Source of the DNA: Artemia franciscana
Taxonomy: Eukaryota; Arthropoda; Branchiopoda; Anostraca; Artemiidae
Reading direction: 5' to 3'
DNA: 64,000 nucleotides
Assembly: GCF_032884065.1 (NCBI RefSeq)
Contig: NC_088872.1
Coordinates: 4,898,001 to 4,962,000, forward strand
The notes under the pieces are model-generated. The model made no database searches. It saw only the letters and a program-made list of their open reading frames with translations, and was not told the DNA's origin. Shown here piece by piece: positions 36,674 to 51,177 of this stretch (its first letter is position 1; each line of letters begins with the position of its first letter). Both the position numbers and the translations under genes were made by a program.

Positions 36674-36948
36674 TCTATATAAAAACGAGTTGTGTGTATG
36701 CATGTTTGTTTGTTTGTAAAAAGAGCGTTTGCATATGACGTCATTATTAGTACAAAAGGCTTTGTATATGCACACACTATGGGAAAGCCAAGAATGTTGT
36801 ATATTTGCAAGTTTTACGTAGTTTGAAACACATATATAAATCTATCTATATTCACAGGTGGGACACAGGGCCTCAATTACAATGGCTCGTAACTAATGGC
36901 TCACCTACTAGGTGTTGGGGTGGCTTGAAGCGCCACCCCAACAGCTAG
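36674..36948 (+). mobile_element. complete minimal Helitron (275 bp), block A'
   Basis: Inverted copy of 17532-17806: TCTATATAAAAACGAGTTG start, CTAG at 36945-36948, single hairpin with altered loop side. Confidence 0.85.
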
Positions 36949-37036
36949 TATAGATATATATATATATAGATATCTATATTCACAGGTGGGACACAGGGAC
37001 ACAACTACAATGGCGCGTAAATAATATGGCGCGTAA
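36949..37036 (+). mobile_element. Helitron 3' region without hairpins
   Basis: TTCACAGGTGGGACACAGGG, then two ATGGCGCGTAA units; the second ends at GCGCGTAACGA and profilin flank follows. It mirrors 17444-17531. Confidence 0.75.
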
Positions 37037-37305
37037 CGAGTATTTTAACAAATCTTTAGTTCAGAATCGCTAATGTTATTATGTAACTGCAACAATATTT
37101 ATGGCCTCTGAGGATATGATTGACTCTTACTAGGTTGCGAGCTACCACTACAACCCGGATATCCTTTACCAGTCAGTCAAAAGAACTTCATTTTTTTAAG
37201 CTTAACACCCTTGCAATTTCTATCCACCTTTCGAGCTGTTTCATTACCCTTTCATTGCCCTGTTTCATTGATGGTTGAATTTCATTGATATAGAAATAGA
37301 TCCTA

Positions 37306-37689
37306 TCAATGCCCATATTGAGCTAAATAATTACCTAGTTTTTCAACTGTATTTGCAGCTTTAGGTGTTGGACACTCCTGGTTATTATACAAAGCTATTA
37401 TATATAATTTTTTCAGTTTCATCGCATGAAGACTATCTGTCCCCTTAGAAGCTCGAATAACATCATGGTCGCTCGAAAGGTAAAAATATTTTGTTCCTCC
37501 CATTATAATACCGCTTTCAGCAAGAGCTTCCAAATCCTCGAATTTTGAGATAAACGCTTTCAATTCAGCTGCAGTGGCAGGAAATGTCTTAGATTTTCCC
37601 CAAACTGCTCCATCAGTACCAATAATAGCTCCTTCTGAAATGCCATTAGATAACAATTCAATTTCAACATAATTATTCCATGTAGACAT
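37306..37689 (-). CDS. profilin, Helitron-embedded copy 2
   Basis: Same 127-residue protein as the copy at 16790-17173: MSTWNNYVEIELL ... GTDGAVWGKS ... MGGTKYFYLSSD ... EKLGNYLAQYGH. It lies in a captured segment (37037-37882) with acceptor and leader on the minus strand, between the hairpin-less Helitron 3' region (left) and a helicase fragment (right). It belongs to the inverted arm A', so it is a duplicate, not an independent capture. The open frame without any interruption in both copies means recent duplication, selection, or both. Confidence 0.85.
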   Translation of the reverse strand: MSTWNNYVEIELLSNGISEGAIIGTDGAVWGKSKTFPATAAELKAFISKFEDLEALAESGIIMGGTKYFYLSSDHDVIRASKGTDSLHAMKLKKLYIIALYNNQECPTPKAANTVEKLGNYLAQYGH

Positions 37690-37882
37690 CTTATAATTTG
37701 TACTAATTCGTGACGAGTTGAAGTCACGCGTTAAATAGCGGGAACCTAGCAAAAAACAAAACTAATTTTAAAATTTTCAGGTAATTTTCTATTTTGAAAT
37801 AAAAACTAAAAATTATTGCTCGAACAACATAAATATTTTTGATGTTTACATAATAGCTTTAGTGGTTCTGGCATGAAAACTA

Positions 37883-39198
37883 AATATGCTAATCAAATTG
37901 GGATTTGCAATCTTTTAAGTTGAAAAGGTAGATCCATTGGAATCATGAGAATGCGAGGAATAAGAAAAGCCTCACCCTCAAAAGGCCCTGTCAAGATTGT
38001 TGCCTCTATTACGTTTCCCATTGTTTTTTTACGGCATTGCAAAGCTTTGGTGGTTTAATATTTCGTAACAGTATTATTGGTACGCCTATATTTAGTTGCA
38101 GCACGTGTGGTGGAAACCCTGGAAGATCCTGCGAATTTAAAAACTCAGATGAATAGTTAACCACTTCATTTGGTTCCAGAACTGTGTCGACTGACTTGTA
38201 AATTACTGCCTGTTCTTGAATTTGGGTCAAAATAATACTGTTGATTTCGTAGACGTCTTTATTCTTGGCTGCCAAAATCGCTCGTTCACTGAGCCATTTA
38301 TGATTTTTATAATTGGTTAGAATATTCAGAAACACCTTTCCAACCAATTTATTTTTGGACGTCACTAAAGTACAGAAATCAGCAGGCAGTTGTATACGTC
38401 CTGAATTTGAGTCTACTGGGAGCTTTCTGTTTCCAATTGCCAGCAATTGATCTGAAAATATTACACCAGAGTCATCGTTTTGCAATCGGACACGCATATT
38501 TATACTTAGTTTTAATGTCTTTACGTGTGCCCATAAATTAAAACTTTTCAGGTAAGCATTCATTTCGTCCGCAGGGGTTGATCTAGGTATTATAGGCAAT
38601 GTTTGCCTGAAATCTCCCGCAAGCAATATTAATGTGCTGCCAAAGGGTTTCGAATTTCCTTACAAATCTCGCAATGATTGTTCCAGAGCCTCGAGCGACT
38701 TTTTGTGTGCCGTTGTGCACTCATCCCAAATAATAAGTTTGCATTGCTGCAATACTTTACACATCCGAGTTGATTTGGAAATATTGTACGTGGGAGTGTT
38801 TGTAGAATACAAATTCAGAGGCAATTTCAAAGCAGGATGAGCAGTTCTTCCAGCAAGCAGCAATGTTGCGGCTATTCTGAACGACGCAATTCCCAACGCT
38901 ATGTCATTTTTTGATCGAATTGATGCCAGAATCAATTCTATCACAACCGTTTTACCAGTACCTCCTGGTGCATCCAAAAAGATTATTTCTCCAACGTTGT
39001 TATCGACACAGTGCATTATCTTATCATAAATGTCTTTTTGCGCAGACGTTAACTTAGAAATATTATTTTGTACATACGACAATAGATCACTCGTTTTGTA
39101 ACTTTGTTCACGATCCAATTCTACACATGTCAAAATAGCAGCATTACGATAGCATGAAGGCATTCCAAATCCTGAAGAGGTTTTTTTGCCATACATAC
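37883..39198 (-). pseudogene. helicase, diverged subtype, internally open segments
   Basis: Minus strand: 38660-39196 encodes CYRNAAILTCVELDREQSYK, LDAPGGTGKTVVIELI (Walker A), IIWDECTTAHKKSLEAL (Walker B). After a frame change, 38009-38626 gives [67 protein letters not shown]. It is cut at about 37885 by profilin flank. It is more diverged from the long ORF than other copies and resembles the 2749-3718 remnant (GGTGKTVVIELI), pointing to a second subfamily. Confidence 0.8.
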
Positions 39199-39221
39199 AC
39201 TAAAGCTATTATGTAAACAAG
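39199..39221 (+). repeat. patch of profilin 5' flank at a deletion joint
   Basis: CACTAAAGCTATTATGTAAA occurs here and at 16608 (plus) and about 37850 (minus), in the captured profilin flank. It stands between the helicase and the finger codons of the fusion copy, i.e. at the joint of the internal deletion. Confidence 0.55.
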
Positions 39222-40113
39222 TCTTCAATGGCTCTCGTGGTGCAGCCAATAAAGGAAGTTTAACTTTTCCTGAGGCGCAACACATTCCCATTGTTTCACC
39301 ATTGAATTTCAAGGCCTTGTAATAGGGACAAATTTTAGACATAGTCCCGATTTGAACACATCTACTCAAGCTATAATCATCGACTGGGCTGTACCTGAAT
39401 GCCAGGTGATAACTTTCAGGTTGCTCTGATTCCTCGGCACGCTTTCTTTTCTTACTTTATCTATCAGCAGCAAGCCTGATTTCTTGATGTTCTTGTGATT
39501 CCTCGGCACGCCTTCTTTTTTCACTTTCTCTTTTAGCAGCAAGTCTGGTTTCATGTTGCTCTGGTAGTTCCTCCACATGCCTTCTTTTTTCACTTTCTCT
39601 TTTAGCAGCAAGTCTAGTTTCGCGTTGTTCTGTTAGTTCCTCGGCACGCTTACTGTTCTTTCTTTCTCTATCAGCCTCAAGCCTGTTTCCTTGCTGTTCT
39701 TGTGATTCTTCGGTACGCTTTCTTTTCTTATTTTCTCTATCAGCCGCAAGCCTATTTTCACACTGTATTTGTGGTTCCTCGTCACGCTTTCTTTTCTTAC
39801 TTTCTCTATCAGCCGCAAGCCTGTTTTCCTGCTGTTCTTGTGATTCCTCGGCACGCTTTCTTCTCTTACTTTCTCTATCAGCCGCAAGCCTGTTTTCTTG
39901 CTGTTCTTGAGATTCCTCGGCACGCTTTCTTTTCTTACTTTCTCTATCAGCCGCAAGTTTTTTCGCATAGACTCTTTGAGCAGCTCTTTGAGCACTTTCA
40001 ACATAATTATTCCAAGTAGAAATCTTCTAATTTTTACTAATTCGTGACGAGTTGAAGTCACGCGTTGAATAGCAGGAACCTAACAAAAAACAAAACTAAT
40101 TCTAAAATAAGGC
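39222..40113 (-). pseudogene. profilin-leader / Helitron basic-repeat fusion, copy 3
   Basis: Inverted near-identical copy of 32267-33160: profilin leader and ISTWNNYVES joined to [19 protein letters not shown] and about eight basic units, then CPYYKALKF...GMCCASGKVKLP. It ends at 39222 beside the profilin-flank patch. The Rep part is missing. Confidence 0.72.
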
Positions 40114-40137
40114 AATCATATAGATAGATAATATCTA

Positions 40138-41293
<1,156 letters not shown>

Positions 41294-42820
41294 TCTATAT
41301 ATATAAAAATAAGTTGTCTGTCTTTGTGTCTGTCTGTCAGGTGACGTCTCATGTTTCTGTGCCGACTGACGTCATGAAGTTAGTTGTCGTAATTTTTGCT
41401 ATGACGGTGACGTCATTAATGGTATTTAAGACATGCGTTCACGGAAAAATGTTTAATTGTAAAATGACTGAAGAACCTACAATGGCAACAGCCGAGGAAG
41501 CTGCTCAAAGAGTCTATGCCAAAAAACTTGCTGCTGATAGAGAAAGTAAGAAAAGAAAGCGTGCTGAGGAATCACAAGAACAGCAAGAAAACAGGCTTGC
41601 AGCTGATAGAGAAAGTAAGAAAAGAAAGCGTGCCGAGGAATCACAAGAACAGCAAGAAAACAGGCTTGCGGCCAAAGAACGCAAAACCGCGCAGTTAGAT
41701 GAAAATCCACCTGGAAAGCGAGAGTCAAAACATATCAAAACGAAAATGATAGCGATGATGATTGGGTTTGGGATTTTGACTTGGATAAGGTCATCAATGC
41801 CTACCAGATTTAAGTTAAAAAACAAAGGTTCGGCGATATGTACTTCATAGTGACGCTGAAAAATAAAGAAGAAAAAAAAAACTGAAAAAATGTAAAAAAC
41901 TAAAAAAACTAAAAAGAAAAAACACTCAAAGATAAATTACAGACCAGGACACAAATGACGACCGACACAGAGGGAATATAAATGACGACTAGGAACCTCA
42001 AAGAAAAATTACAGACTGGGACACCCGGACACAAATCACGACCGGGAATATAAATGACGACCGGGACGCAGGGAAACAACTACAACGGGGACGCCGGGGG
42101 CACAGGCGGGATATATAATTGACGACTGAGACACAGGGATTGTTTGAATAGAAATTACAGACCGGGACACAAATGACAACCAGGACACTGGGACACAGGG
42201 AATATAAATGACGACCGGGACACTCAAAGAGAAAATACAAACTGGGACACTAGGACACAAATGACGACCGGGACACAAGGAATATAAATGCTATTTATAT
42301 GCACAGACAATGGAACAGCGAAGAATGTTGTATATTCGCATGTTTTACGTAGTTAAAAATATATATTTATATCTATCTCTATTCACAGGTGGGACACAGC
42401 TACAATGGCGCATAACTAATATGGCGTGTAACGACTTACGCGCGCGCGGGGGGGGGGGCTTGGGGGGTTGCGAAGCGCCCCACCAACTAGGTGTTGGGGT
42501 GGCGCGAAGCGAGTTGTGCGTATGCATGTTTGTTTGTTTGTAAAAAGAGCGTTTGTATATGACGTCATTATTAGTACATAAGGCTTTGTATATGCACAGA
42601 CATATAAATATAAATGCTATTTATATGCACAGAAATGGGACAGCGAAGAATGTTGTATATTCGCTTGTTTTACGTAGTTAAAAATATATATTTATATCTA
42701 TCTCTATTCACAGGTGGGACACAGGGACACAGCTACAATGGCACGTAACTAATATGGCACGTAACGACTTACGCGCACAGGGGGGCTTGGGGTGGCGCGA
42801 AGCACCACCCCAACAGCTAG
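41294..42820 (+). mobile_element. basic-repeat-ORF Helitron fused to minimal Helitron (block B')
   Basis: Inverse of 22583-24047. 5' terminus at 41294, leader, short basic-repeat ORF (41460-41850), minisatellite (41940-42290), hairpin broken at about 42510 and fused to AGTTGTGCGTATGCATG. It ends with CTAG at 42817-42820. Confidence 0.75.
41465..41850 (+). pseudogene. short basic-repeat ORF (frame-changed tail)
   Basis: [20 protein letters not shown], two basic units, [19 protein letters not shown], frame-changed end, as at 23491-23875. The reading frame is open upstream through the leader to the 5' terminus region, so the start is not certain; MTEEPT is chosen by comparison with the long ORF (MTDEDA). 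Confidence 0.5.
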
Positions 42821-43292
42821 TCTATATATATATATATAAATAGGTTGTGTGTCTGTTGCCATTGTAGGCTCTTCTTTCATTTTACAATTAAAAATTTTTC
42901 AGTCCAAGATCTTCTTACAATTAAGAATTTGTCTAAGAACGATTTTCTTAAATACTTTTAATGACCTCATCGTCATAACGAACATGACGACAACTAACTT
43001 CATTACGACATGATGATATGACGACATGTTGACATGACGTAACTCGAAAGTTGTGTGTCTGTTGCCCTTGTAGGTTCTTCAGTCATTTTACGATTAAATA
43101 TTTTTCCGTCCACGATCTTCTTACAATTAAAAATTTGTCTTTGAACAATTCTCTTAAATACTTTTAATGACGTCATCGTCATAACAAACATGACGACAAC
43201 TAACTTCATGACAACATGACGACATGATGACATGACGCCACTCGACAGACAGACAGACAGACACATCCACAGACAACTTATTTATATATATA
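42821..43292. mobile_element. fold-back element, third copy
   Basis: TCTATATATATATATATAAA start at 42821, inverted 5' terminus (AACTTATTTATATATATA) at the right end, two leader units on the minus strand. The right end is interrupted by insertion of the minimal element 43293-43617; its TCTA follows at 43618. Confidence 0.65.
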
Positions 43293-43617
43293 CTAGCTGT
43301 TGGGGTGGCGCTTCGCGCCACCCCAACACCTAGTTGGTGGGGCGCTTCGCGCCCCCCCAAGCCCCCCCGCGCGCGTAAGTCGTTACGCGCCATATTAGTT
43401 ATGCGCCATTGTAGTTGTGTCCCTGTGTCCCACCTGTGAATATAGATATATTTATATATGTGTTTCAAACTACGCAAAAATTGCGAATAAACAACATTCT
43501 TGGCTTTCCCATTGTCTGTGCATATGCAAAGCCGTATGTACTAATAATGACGTCATATACAAACGCTCTTTTTACAAACAAACAAACATGCATCCACATA
43601 ACTCGTTTTTATATAGA
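43293..43617 (-). mobile_element. complete minimal Helitron (325 bp), block B'
   Basis: Inverted copy of 21784-22108 with both hairpins, CTAG at 43293-43296 and a 5' start at 43617. Confidence 0.88.
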
Positions 43618-43632
43618 TAGATACAATACAAA

Positions 43633-44640
43633 TTAACTGCGTAAAACTTGCGAATAAACAACATTCTTCGCTGTCCAATTGTCGCTGCATATAAATACAT
43701 TGTCAGGTTTACCGACCCTCGAACATGCAACGTACAATTGTCCATGGGAAAAACAATCAGGATTAAGATCTATACCACATTTTTCTAATGATTGACCTTG
43801 AGCTTTGTTAATGGTGATTGCAAATACTAATCGAATTGGGAATTGCAATCTTTTAAATTGAAAAAGCAGATCCGTTGGAATCATGGGAATGCGAGGAATA
43901 AGAACAGCCTCACCCTCATAAGGCCCTGTCAAGATTGTGGCCTCTATTAGGTTTTCCATTGTTTTTTTTTACGGCAAGTCGCGTGCCATTGCAAAGCTTT
44001 GGTGGGTTGATATTTCTTAAAAGTATTATTGGTACGCCTATTTTTAGTTGTAGCACGTGTGGTGGAAACCCTGAAGGATCTATGGAATTTAAAAATTCAG
44101 ATGGATAATTAACCGCTTCATTTGGTTCCAAAACTGTGTCGACTGACTTGTAAAGGACTGCCTGGTCTCGAATCTTGTTCAAAACAATATTGTTGATTTC
44201 GTGGACGTCTATATTTTTGGGTGCGAGAATCGCTCTTTCACTTAGCCATTTATTATTTTTATAATTTTTTAGAATATTCGGAAATACTTTTTCAATCAAT
44301 TCATTTTTGGACGTCACTAAATTACAGAAATCAGCAGGTAGTTGTATACGTCCTGAAATTGAGTCTACTGTTTGACCAGAGTCATCGTTTTGCAATCGGA
44401 CACGCATATTTGTAGTTAATTTTAATATTTTTACGTGTGCCTATAAATTAGAATTTTTTAGGCAAGCATTCATTTCGTCTGCAGGAGTTAAACTACGTAA
44501 AAATTGCGAATATACAACATTCTTGGCTTTCCCATTGTCTCTGCATATACAAAGCCGTATGTACTAATAATGACATCATATGCAAACGCTCTTTTTACAA
44601 ACAAACAAACATGCATACATACAACTCGTTTTTATATAGA
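43633..44640 (-). pseudogene. helicase C-terminal half fused to minimal Helitron 5' part (block B')
   Basis: Inverted copy of 20760-21768: stop at 43633, NMRVRLQNDDSG with the same small deletion before VDSISGRIQL, fusion to the minimal-element vestige at about 44490, TCTATATAAAAACGAGTTG start at 44640. Confidence 0.75.
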
Positions 44641-44672
44641 TAGATAGATAGATAGATAGATAAAATACAAAT

Positions 44673-45558
44673 TAACTGCATAAAACTTGTGAATATACAA
44701 CATTCTTCGCTGTCCAATTGTCGCTGCATATAAATAGATTGTCAGGTTTACCGACCCTCGAACGTGCAACGTACAATTGTCAATGGGAAAAACAATCAGT
44801 ATTAAGATCTATACCACATTTTTCTAATGATTGACCTTGAGCTTTGTTAATGGTGATTGCAAATGCTAATCGAATTGGGAATTGCAATCTTTTAAATTGA
44901 AAAGGCAGATCCGTTGGAATCTTGGGAATGCGAGGAATAAGAACAGCCTCACCCTCAAAAGGCCCTGTCAAGATTGTGGCCTCTATTAGGTTTTCCATTG
45001 TTTTTTTTTACGGCAGGTCGAGTGCCATAGCAAAGCTTTGGTGGGTTTATATTTCTTAAAAGTATTATTGGTAGGCCTATTTTTGGTTGTAGCACGTGTG
45101 GTGGAAACCCTGAGAATAATATCTCGAGGTAAAAACTGATCACCGACCATAAGGATGGCCACTTCGTCGATAGTTGGAGCATTGTATCTACGCACATGTT
45201 GGCCAGGAGGCGTTTTGTCAGCGGAAATAACAATTTTATGCGTATAAGTAGGCATCAAATCGATGGCTGTTTTGAACAGACGCACTAAATTATTATTTTC
45301 GTGGAAAAGATGTTGTAATTGGGAAACGATTGTCCTTTCAATGTTGGGAGAAATTTCGCAACGTGCATTCAATTCAGAATTTCTATCACTGATGAAGTAC
45401 AATTGTAAAAATTCATGATTCTCGCCTGAGAATGGTAGAAGAGACCCTGCTCTATGATAAATTTGCCCTTTTACTTTGAAAGTAGACATAAATTGATCTG
45501 GATTTTCAATTTGGGCTCCAAACGACGTCATTTGGAAACATGAGTTGTATTTTCTGAT
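44673..45558 (-). pseudogene. helicase tail joined to Helitron N-terminal segment
   Basis: Minus strand: 45558-45111 encodes MTSFGAQIENPDQFMSTFKV, GQIYHRAGSLLPFSGENHEF, NARCEISPNIERTIVSQLQH, DEVAILMVGDQFLPRDIIL, then jumps (about 45111) to SGFPPHVLQPKIGLPIILLR and the helicase end (to 44673, one stop at CFSH). All Rep catalytic and helicase core motifs are deleted. Beyond 44989 this differs from block B. Confidence 0.75.
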
Positions 45559-46041
45559 TCATTTATATTCCTTATGTCCCGGTGTCCCGGTCGTCATTTA
45601 TATCCCCCTGTTTTATATCCCGCTTATTTTTCAGTTTTTTCCTTTTTTTAGTTTTTTTTTTACTTTTTTAGTTCTTTTAGTTTTTACGTTTTTTAGTTTT
45701 TTTTAGTTTTTTTGATGAATTTTTTTTTTAGTTTTTTACCTTTTTTTCTTTTTAGTTTTTATTGGTTTTTACCTTTTTTTAGCTTTTTATCTTTTTTATT
45801 TTTTTTTATTTTTTTTTTTAATTTTATTAGTATTCTTTTTCTCTTCTATTTTTCATTTTTCCTTTTTTTTAGTTTTTTTTAGTTTTTAGTTTTTTAAGTT
45901 TTTTCCTTTTTTTAGTTTCTTTAGTTTTTTTAGTTTTTCGGCTTTTTTATTTTTTTATTAGTTTTTAGTTTTTTTGTAGTTTTTGCCTTTTTTTAGTTTT
46001 TTTAGTTTTTTTTTTAGTTTTTAGTTTTTTACCTTTTTTAG
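45559..46041 (-). repeat. minisatellite remnant and T-rich (A-rich on minus) block
   Basis: Short GGGACACCGGGACATAAGG-type piece (45565-45630), then about 410 bp of T-runs with AGTTTTT punctuation, the reverse of the A-rich block. No coding. Confidence 0.8.
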
Positions 46042-46115
46042 CCTAACCAGGATTTGAACTTGGGACCTTCATTCTCCGTTCTGACACCCTCTCTCACCGA
46101 GTGACTATTCCAGCA
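46042..46115 (-). other. tRNA-like module next to A-rich block
   Basis: On the minus strand: TAGTCACTCGGTGAGAG (D-arm-like), a middle part of tRNA length, and CCCAAGTTCAAATCCTGG (T-arm/B-box-like), ending GTTAGGC directly before the A-rich block. Acceptor pairing is poor, so this is a tRNA-derived relic, not a gene. It has a different parent tRNA from the 7497 module. Confidence 0.55.
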
Positions 46116-46283
46116 TGTTCATTTTGGTGTTTTAAATGGTATATTATTAACCAAATTAATGTGTTTTACAATATACTAAGCATCGTCATAACAAAAATGA
46201 CGGCAACTAATTTCATGACGTCAGCCGAAACATGACGTCACCTGATCCACAGACCCACAGACAGACAGACAACTTATTTTTAC
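46116..46283 (-). mobile_element. Helitron leader and 5' terminus
   Basis: Minus strand: TATATATAGTAAAAATAAG, GTTGTCTGTCTG, two TGACGTCA boxes near 46221 and 46235. It stands head-to-head with the plus-strand 5' terminus of the next element. Confidence 0.65.
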
Positions 46284-47146
46284 TATATATATAAAAATAA
46301 GTTGTCTGTCCGTTACGCCAGATTATATCTTATCTATATATAAAAATGAAACTAAACTGAAAAGCAAACTGAAACTAAAAATTAAGAAACTCGGAATTGC
46401 ATAAATATTTCTATATATTTTGACCATAGATTAAATTAATTCGAAAACCTTATAACAAATATTTATAATTTTGAGGTTTATTATAAATTGTTGAGTGTTA
46501 GCACGCTTGGCACTTAAAATTTTTTCTAACAGTCAATGTTAGAATGAACACTGACAAATTGAAAAACATTGAAAAATATAGAATGTTACCAAATCCTACA
46601 ACAGAAGAAACAGCCGAGGAAGCTGCTCAGAGAGTTAATGCCAAAAGGCTTGCGGCTAAAGTCAGCAAAACCACGCAATTAGAAGAAGATCAACCTGGAC
46701 AGCGAGAGTCAAAACGTATTAAAACTGAAAATGATAGCGATGATGATTGGGTTTGGGATTTTGACTTGGATAAGGTTATCAATGCCTACCAGATTTTACT
46801 TAAAAAAACAAAGGTTCGGCGATATGTATTTACGTCTGAAAAATAAAGAAGAAAAAGAAAACTGAAACTAAAAATGTAAAAACTGGGAATTGCATAAATA
46901 TTTCAAAATATTTTGACAATAGATTAAAGTAATTCGAAAACCTTAAAACAGATACTTTTTTTTCCTACTGTCAATGTAAGAATGAACATTGACCGACAGA
47001 CCGACACAATTTGCGATTGCTATGTGTCACTTGGTTAATACCAAGTGCCATAAAAAGGTAAAAAACTAAAAAGAAAAAAAGCTAAAAAACCAAAAAAGCT
47101 GCAAAACTAAAAAAAAAGAAAAACTGAAACAGAAACTGTATTTTTA
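46284..47146 (+). mobile_element. Helitron-like unit carrying the 100-residue ORF, second copy
   Basis: Direct copy of 11477-12346: 5' terminus with CCGTTACGCCAG leader, start-codon hairpin (46525-46555), intact ORF, hairpins at 46970-46995 and 47028-47047, A-rich tail. Confidence 0.6.
46544..46846 (+). CDS. small Helitron-borne ORF, second intact copy
   Basis: 100 residues, same as 11748-12050 except DDDWVW. The V form matches the relatives at 6380, 9940 and 41760, so V is probably ancestral. N part [20 protein letters not shown], linker with QRESKRIK, acidic [20 protein letters not shown], basic end. The start codon is chosen because it is the first ATG after the leader and sits against the same hairpin as in the other copy. 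No known domain is recognised. Confidence 0.6.
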   Translation: MNTDKLKNIEKYRMLPNPTTEETAEEAAQRVNAKRLAAKVSKTTQLEEDQPGQRESKRIKTENDSDDDWVWDFDLDKVINAYQILLKKTKVRRYVFTSEK

Positions 47147-47983
47147 TCTATATATATAAAAATAAGTTGTATGTCTGTTGACTGACGTCATGTTTGTGTG
47201 CTGACTGATGTCATGTTTGTCGACTGACGTCATTATGAGGATTGAGCATTATTCCGTCATGGTTTTTTGTCGACTGACGTCATATTTGTCGACTGACGAA
47301 ATTACAGACCGGGACACCGGGACACAAAGGACTACCGCGAAACAGCGAATATAAATGACGAACGGGACACTCAAAGAGAAATTACAGACTGGGACACAAA
47401 TAACGACCGGGACACAGGGAATATAAATGACGACCGGGACACAGGGACACAACTACAACGGGGACACTGAGGGCACAGGGGGGATATATAAATTACCACC
47501 GGGACACAGGGAATGTTCAATTAGAAATCACCATCAACAAAGCTCAAGGGCACATTCGATTAGCATTTGCAATCACCATCAACAAAGCTCAAGGTCAATC
47601 ATTAGAAAAATGTGGTATAGATCTTAATACTGATTGTTTTTCCCATGGACAATTGTACGTTGCATGTTAGAGGGTCAGTAAACATGACAATCTATTTATA
47701 TGCAGCGACAATTGGACAGCGAAGAATTTTGTATATTCGCAAGTTTTACGCAGTTAATTTGTATTTTATCTATCTATCTATCCATCTATATAAAACCGAG
47801 TTGTGTGTATGCATGTTTGTTTGTTTGTAAAAAGAGCGTTTGTATATGGCGTCATTATAAGTACATAAGGCTTTTTATATGCACAGACAACGGGAAAGCC
47901 AATAATGTTGTATATTCGCAAGTTTTACGTCGTTCAAAACACATATATAAATCTAACTATATTCACAGGTGGTACACAGGGAT
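47147..47983 (+). mobile_element. Helitron 5' part, minisatellite, helicase tail and minimal-element 5' part
   Basis: Direct copy of 12347-13183: 5' terminus at 47147, minisatellite (47300-47515), helicase end twice, second 5' terminus (TCTATATAAAACCGAGTTG) at 47785, fusion to helicase at about 47984. Confidence 0.7.
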
Positions 47984-48880
47984 CAACCCCTGCAGACGAA
48001 ATGAATACTTGCCTGAAAAATTCTAATTTATGGGCACACGTAAAAACATTAAAATTAACTACAAATATGCGTGTCCAATTGCAAAACGATGACTTTGGTC
48101 AAACATTTTCAGATCAATTGCTGGCAATTGGAAACGGAAAGCTCCCAGTAGACTCAATTTCAGGACGTATACAACTACCTGCTGAATTCTGTAATTTAGT
48201 GACGTCCAAAAATGAATTGTTTGAAAAAGTATTTCCAAATATTCCAAACAATTATAAAAATAATAAATGGCTCAGTGAAAGAGCGATTCTTCTACCAAAA
48301 AATATAGACGTCCACAAAATCAACAATATTGTTTTGACCAAGATTCGAGACCAGGCAGTCCTTTACAAGTCAGTCGACACAGTTTTGGAACTAAATGAGG
48401 CGGTTAATTATCCATCTGAATTTTTAAATTCCATGGATCTTTCAGGGTTTCCACCACACGTGCTACAACTAAAAATAGGCAGACCAATAATGCTGTTAAG
48501 AAATATCAACCCACCAAAGCTTTGCAATGGCACGCGACTTGCCGTAAAAAACAATGGAAACGCAATAGTGGACACAATCTTGACAGGGCCTATTGGGGGT
48601 GAGGCTGTTTTTATTTCTCGCATTCCCATGATTCCAACGGATCTGCCTTTTCAATTTAAAAGAATGCAAATCCCAATTTGATTAGCATTTGCAATCACCA
48701 TCAACAAAGATCAAGGTCAGTCATTAGAAAAATGTGGTAAAGATCTTAATACTGATTGTTTTTTCCATGGACAATTGTACGTTGCATGTTCGAGGGTCGG
48801 TAAACCTGACAATCTATTTATATACAGCGACTATTGGACAGCAAAGAATGTTGTATATTCGCAAGTTTTACGCAGTTAAT
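47984..48880 (+). pseudogene. PIF1-type helicase C-terminal half, broken (direct copy)
   Basis: Matches 13184-14085: TPADEMNTCLKNSNLWAHVK ... ILLPKNIDVHKINN ... [18 protein letters not shown] ... frame lost after FKRMQIPI. It lacks Walker motifs. It is slightly less degraded than the left copy. Confidence 0.8.
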
Positions 48881-48906
48881 GTGTATTGTATATATCTATC
48901 TATCTG

Positions 48907-49218
48907 TCTATATAAAAATGAGTTGTTTCTATGCATGTTTGTTTGTTTGTAAAAAGAGCGTTTGCATATGACGTCATTATAATTACATAAGGCTTTGTAT
49001 ATGCACAGACAATGGGAAAGCCAAGAATGTTGTATATTCGCAAGTTTTACATAGTTCAAAACACACATATAAATCTAACTATATTCATAAGTGGTACACA
49101 GGGACACAATTGCAATGGCTCGTAACTAATATGGTGCGAAACGACATACGCGCGCGGTGGGAAGTGGGGGGCGCGAAGCGCCCCCACCAACTAGGAGTTG
49201 GGGTGGCCCAACAGCTAG
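48907..49218 (+). mobile_element. minimal Helitron (312 bp), hairpin damaged
   Basis: TCTATATAAAAATGAGTTG start, CRE, helicase-end vestige, first hairpin intact, second reduced to GGGGTGGCCCAACAG, CTAG at 49215-49218. It is the direct copy of 14112-14401 but keeps a first hairpin that the other lacks. Confidence 0.8.
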
Positions 49219-50842
<1,624 letters not shown>

Positions 50843-50871
50843 AGATATAGAAGATAGATAGAAGATATATA

Positions 50872-51128
<257 letters not shown>

Positions 51129-51177
51129 ATATATATAAAAATAAGTTGTCTGTGTGTGGATCTGTGGATGGATCAGG

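Larger units (their letters stand above)
34069..38309. repeat. inverted block A', right arm
   Basis: Reverse copy of 16171-20411 with few substitutions. The centre of symmetry is at about 27,240, inside copy C, which is not itself symmetric. Confidence 0.85.
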
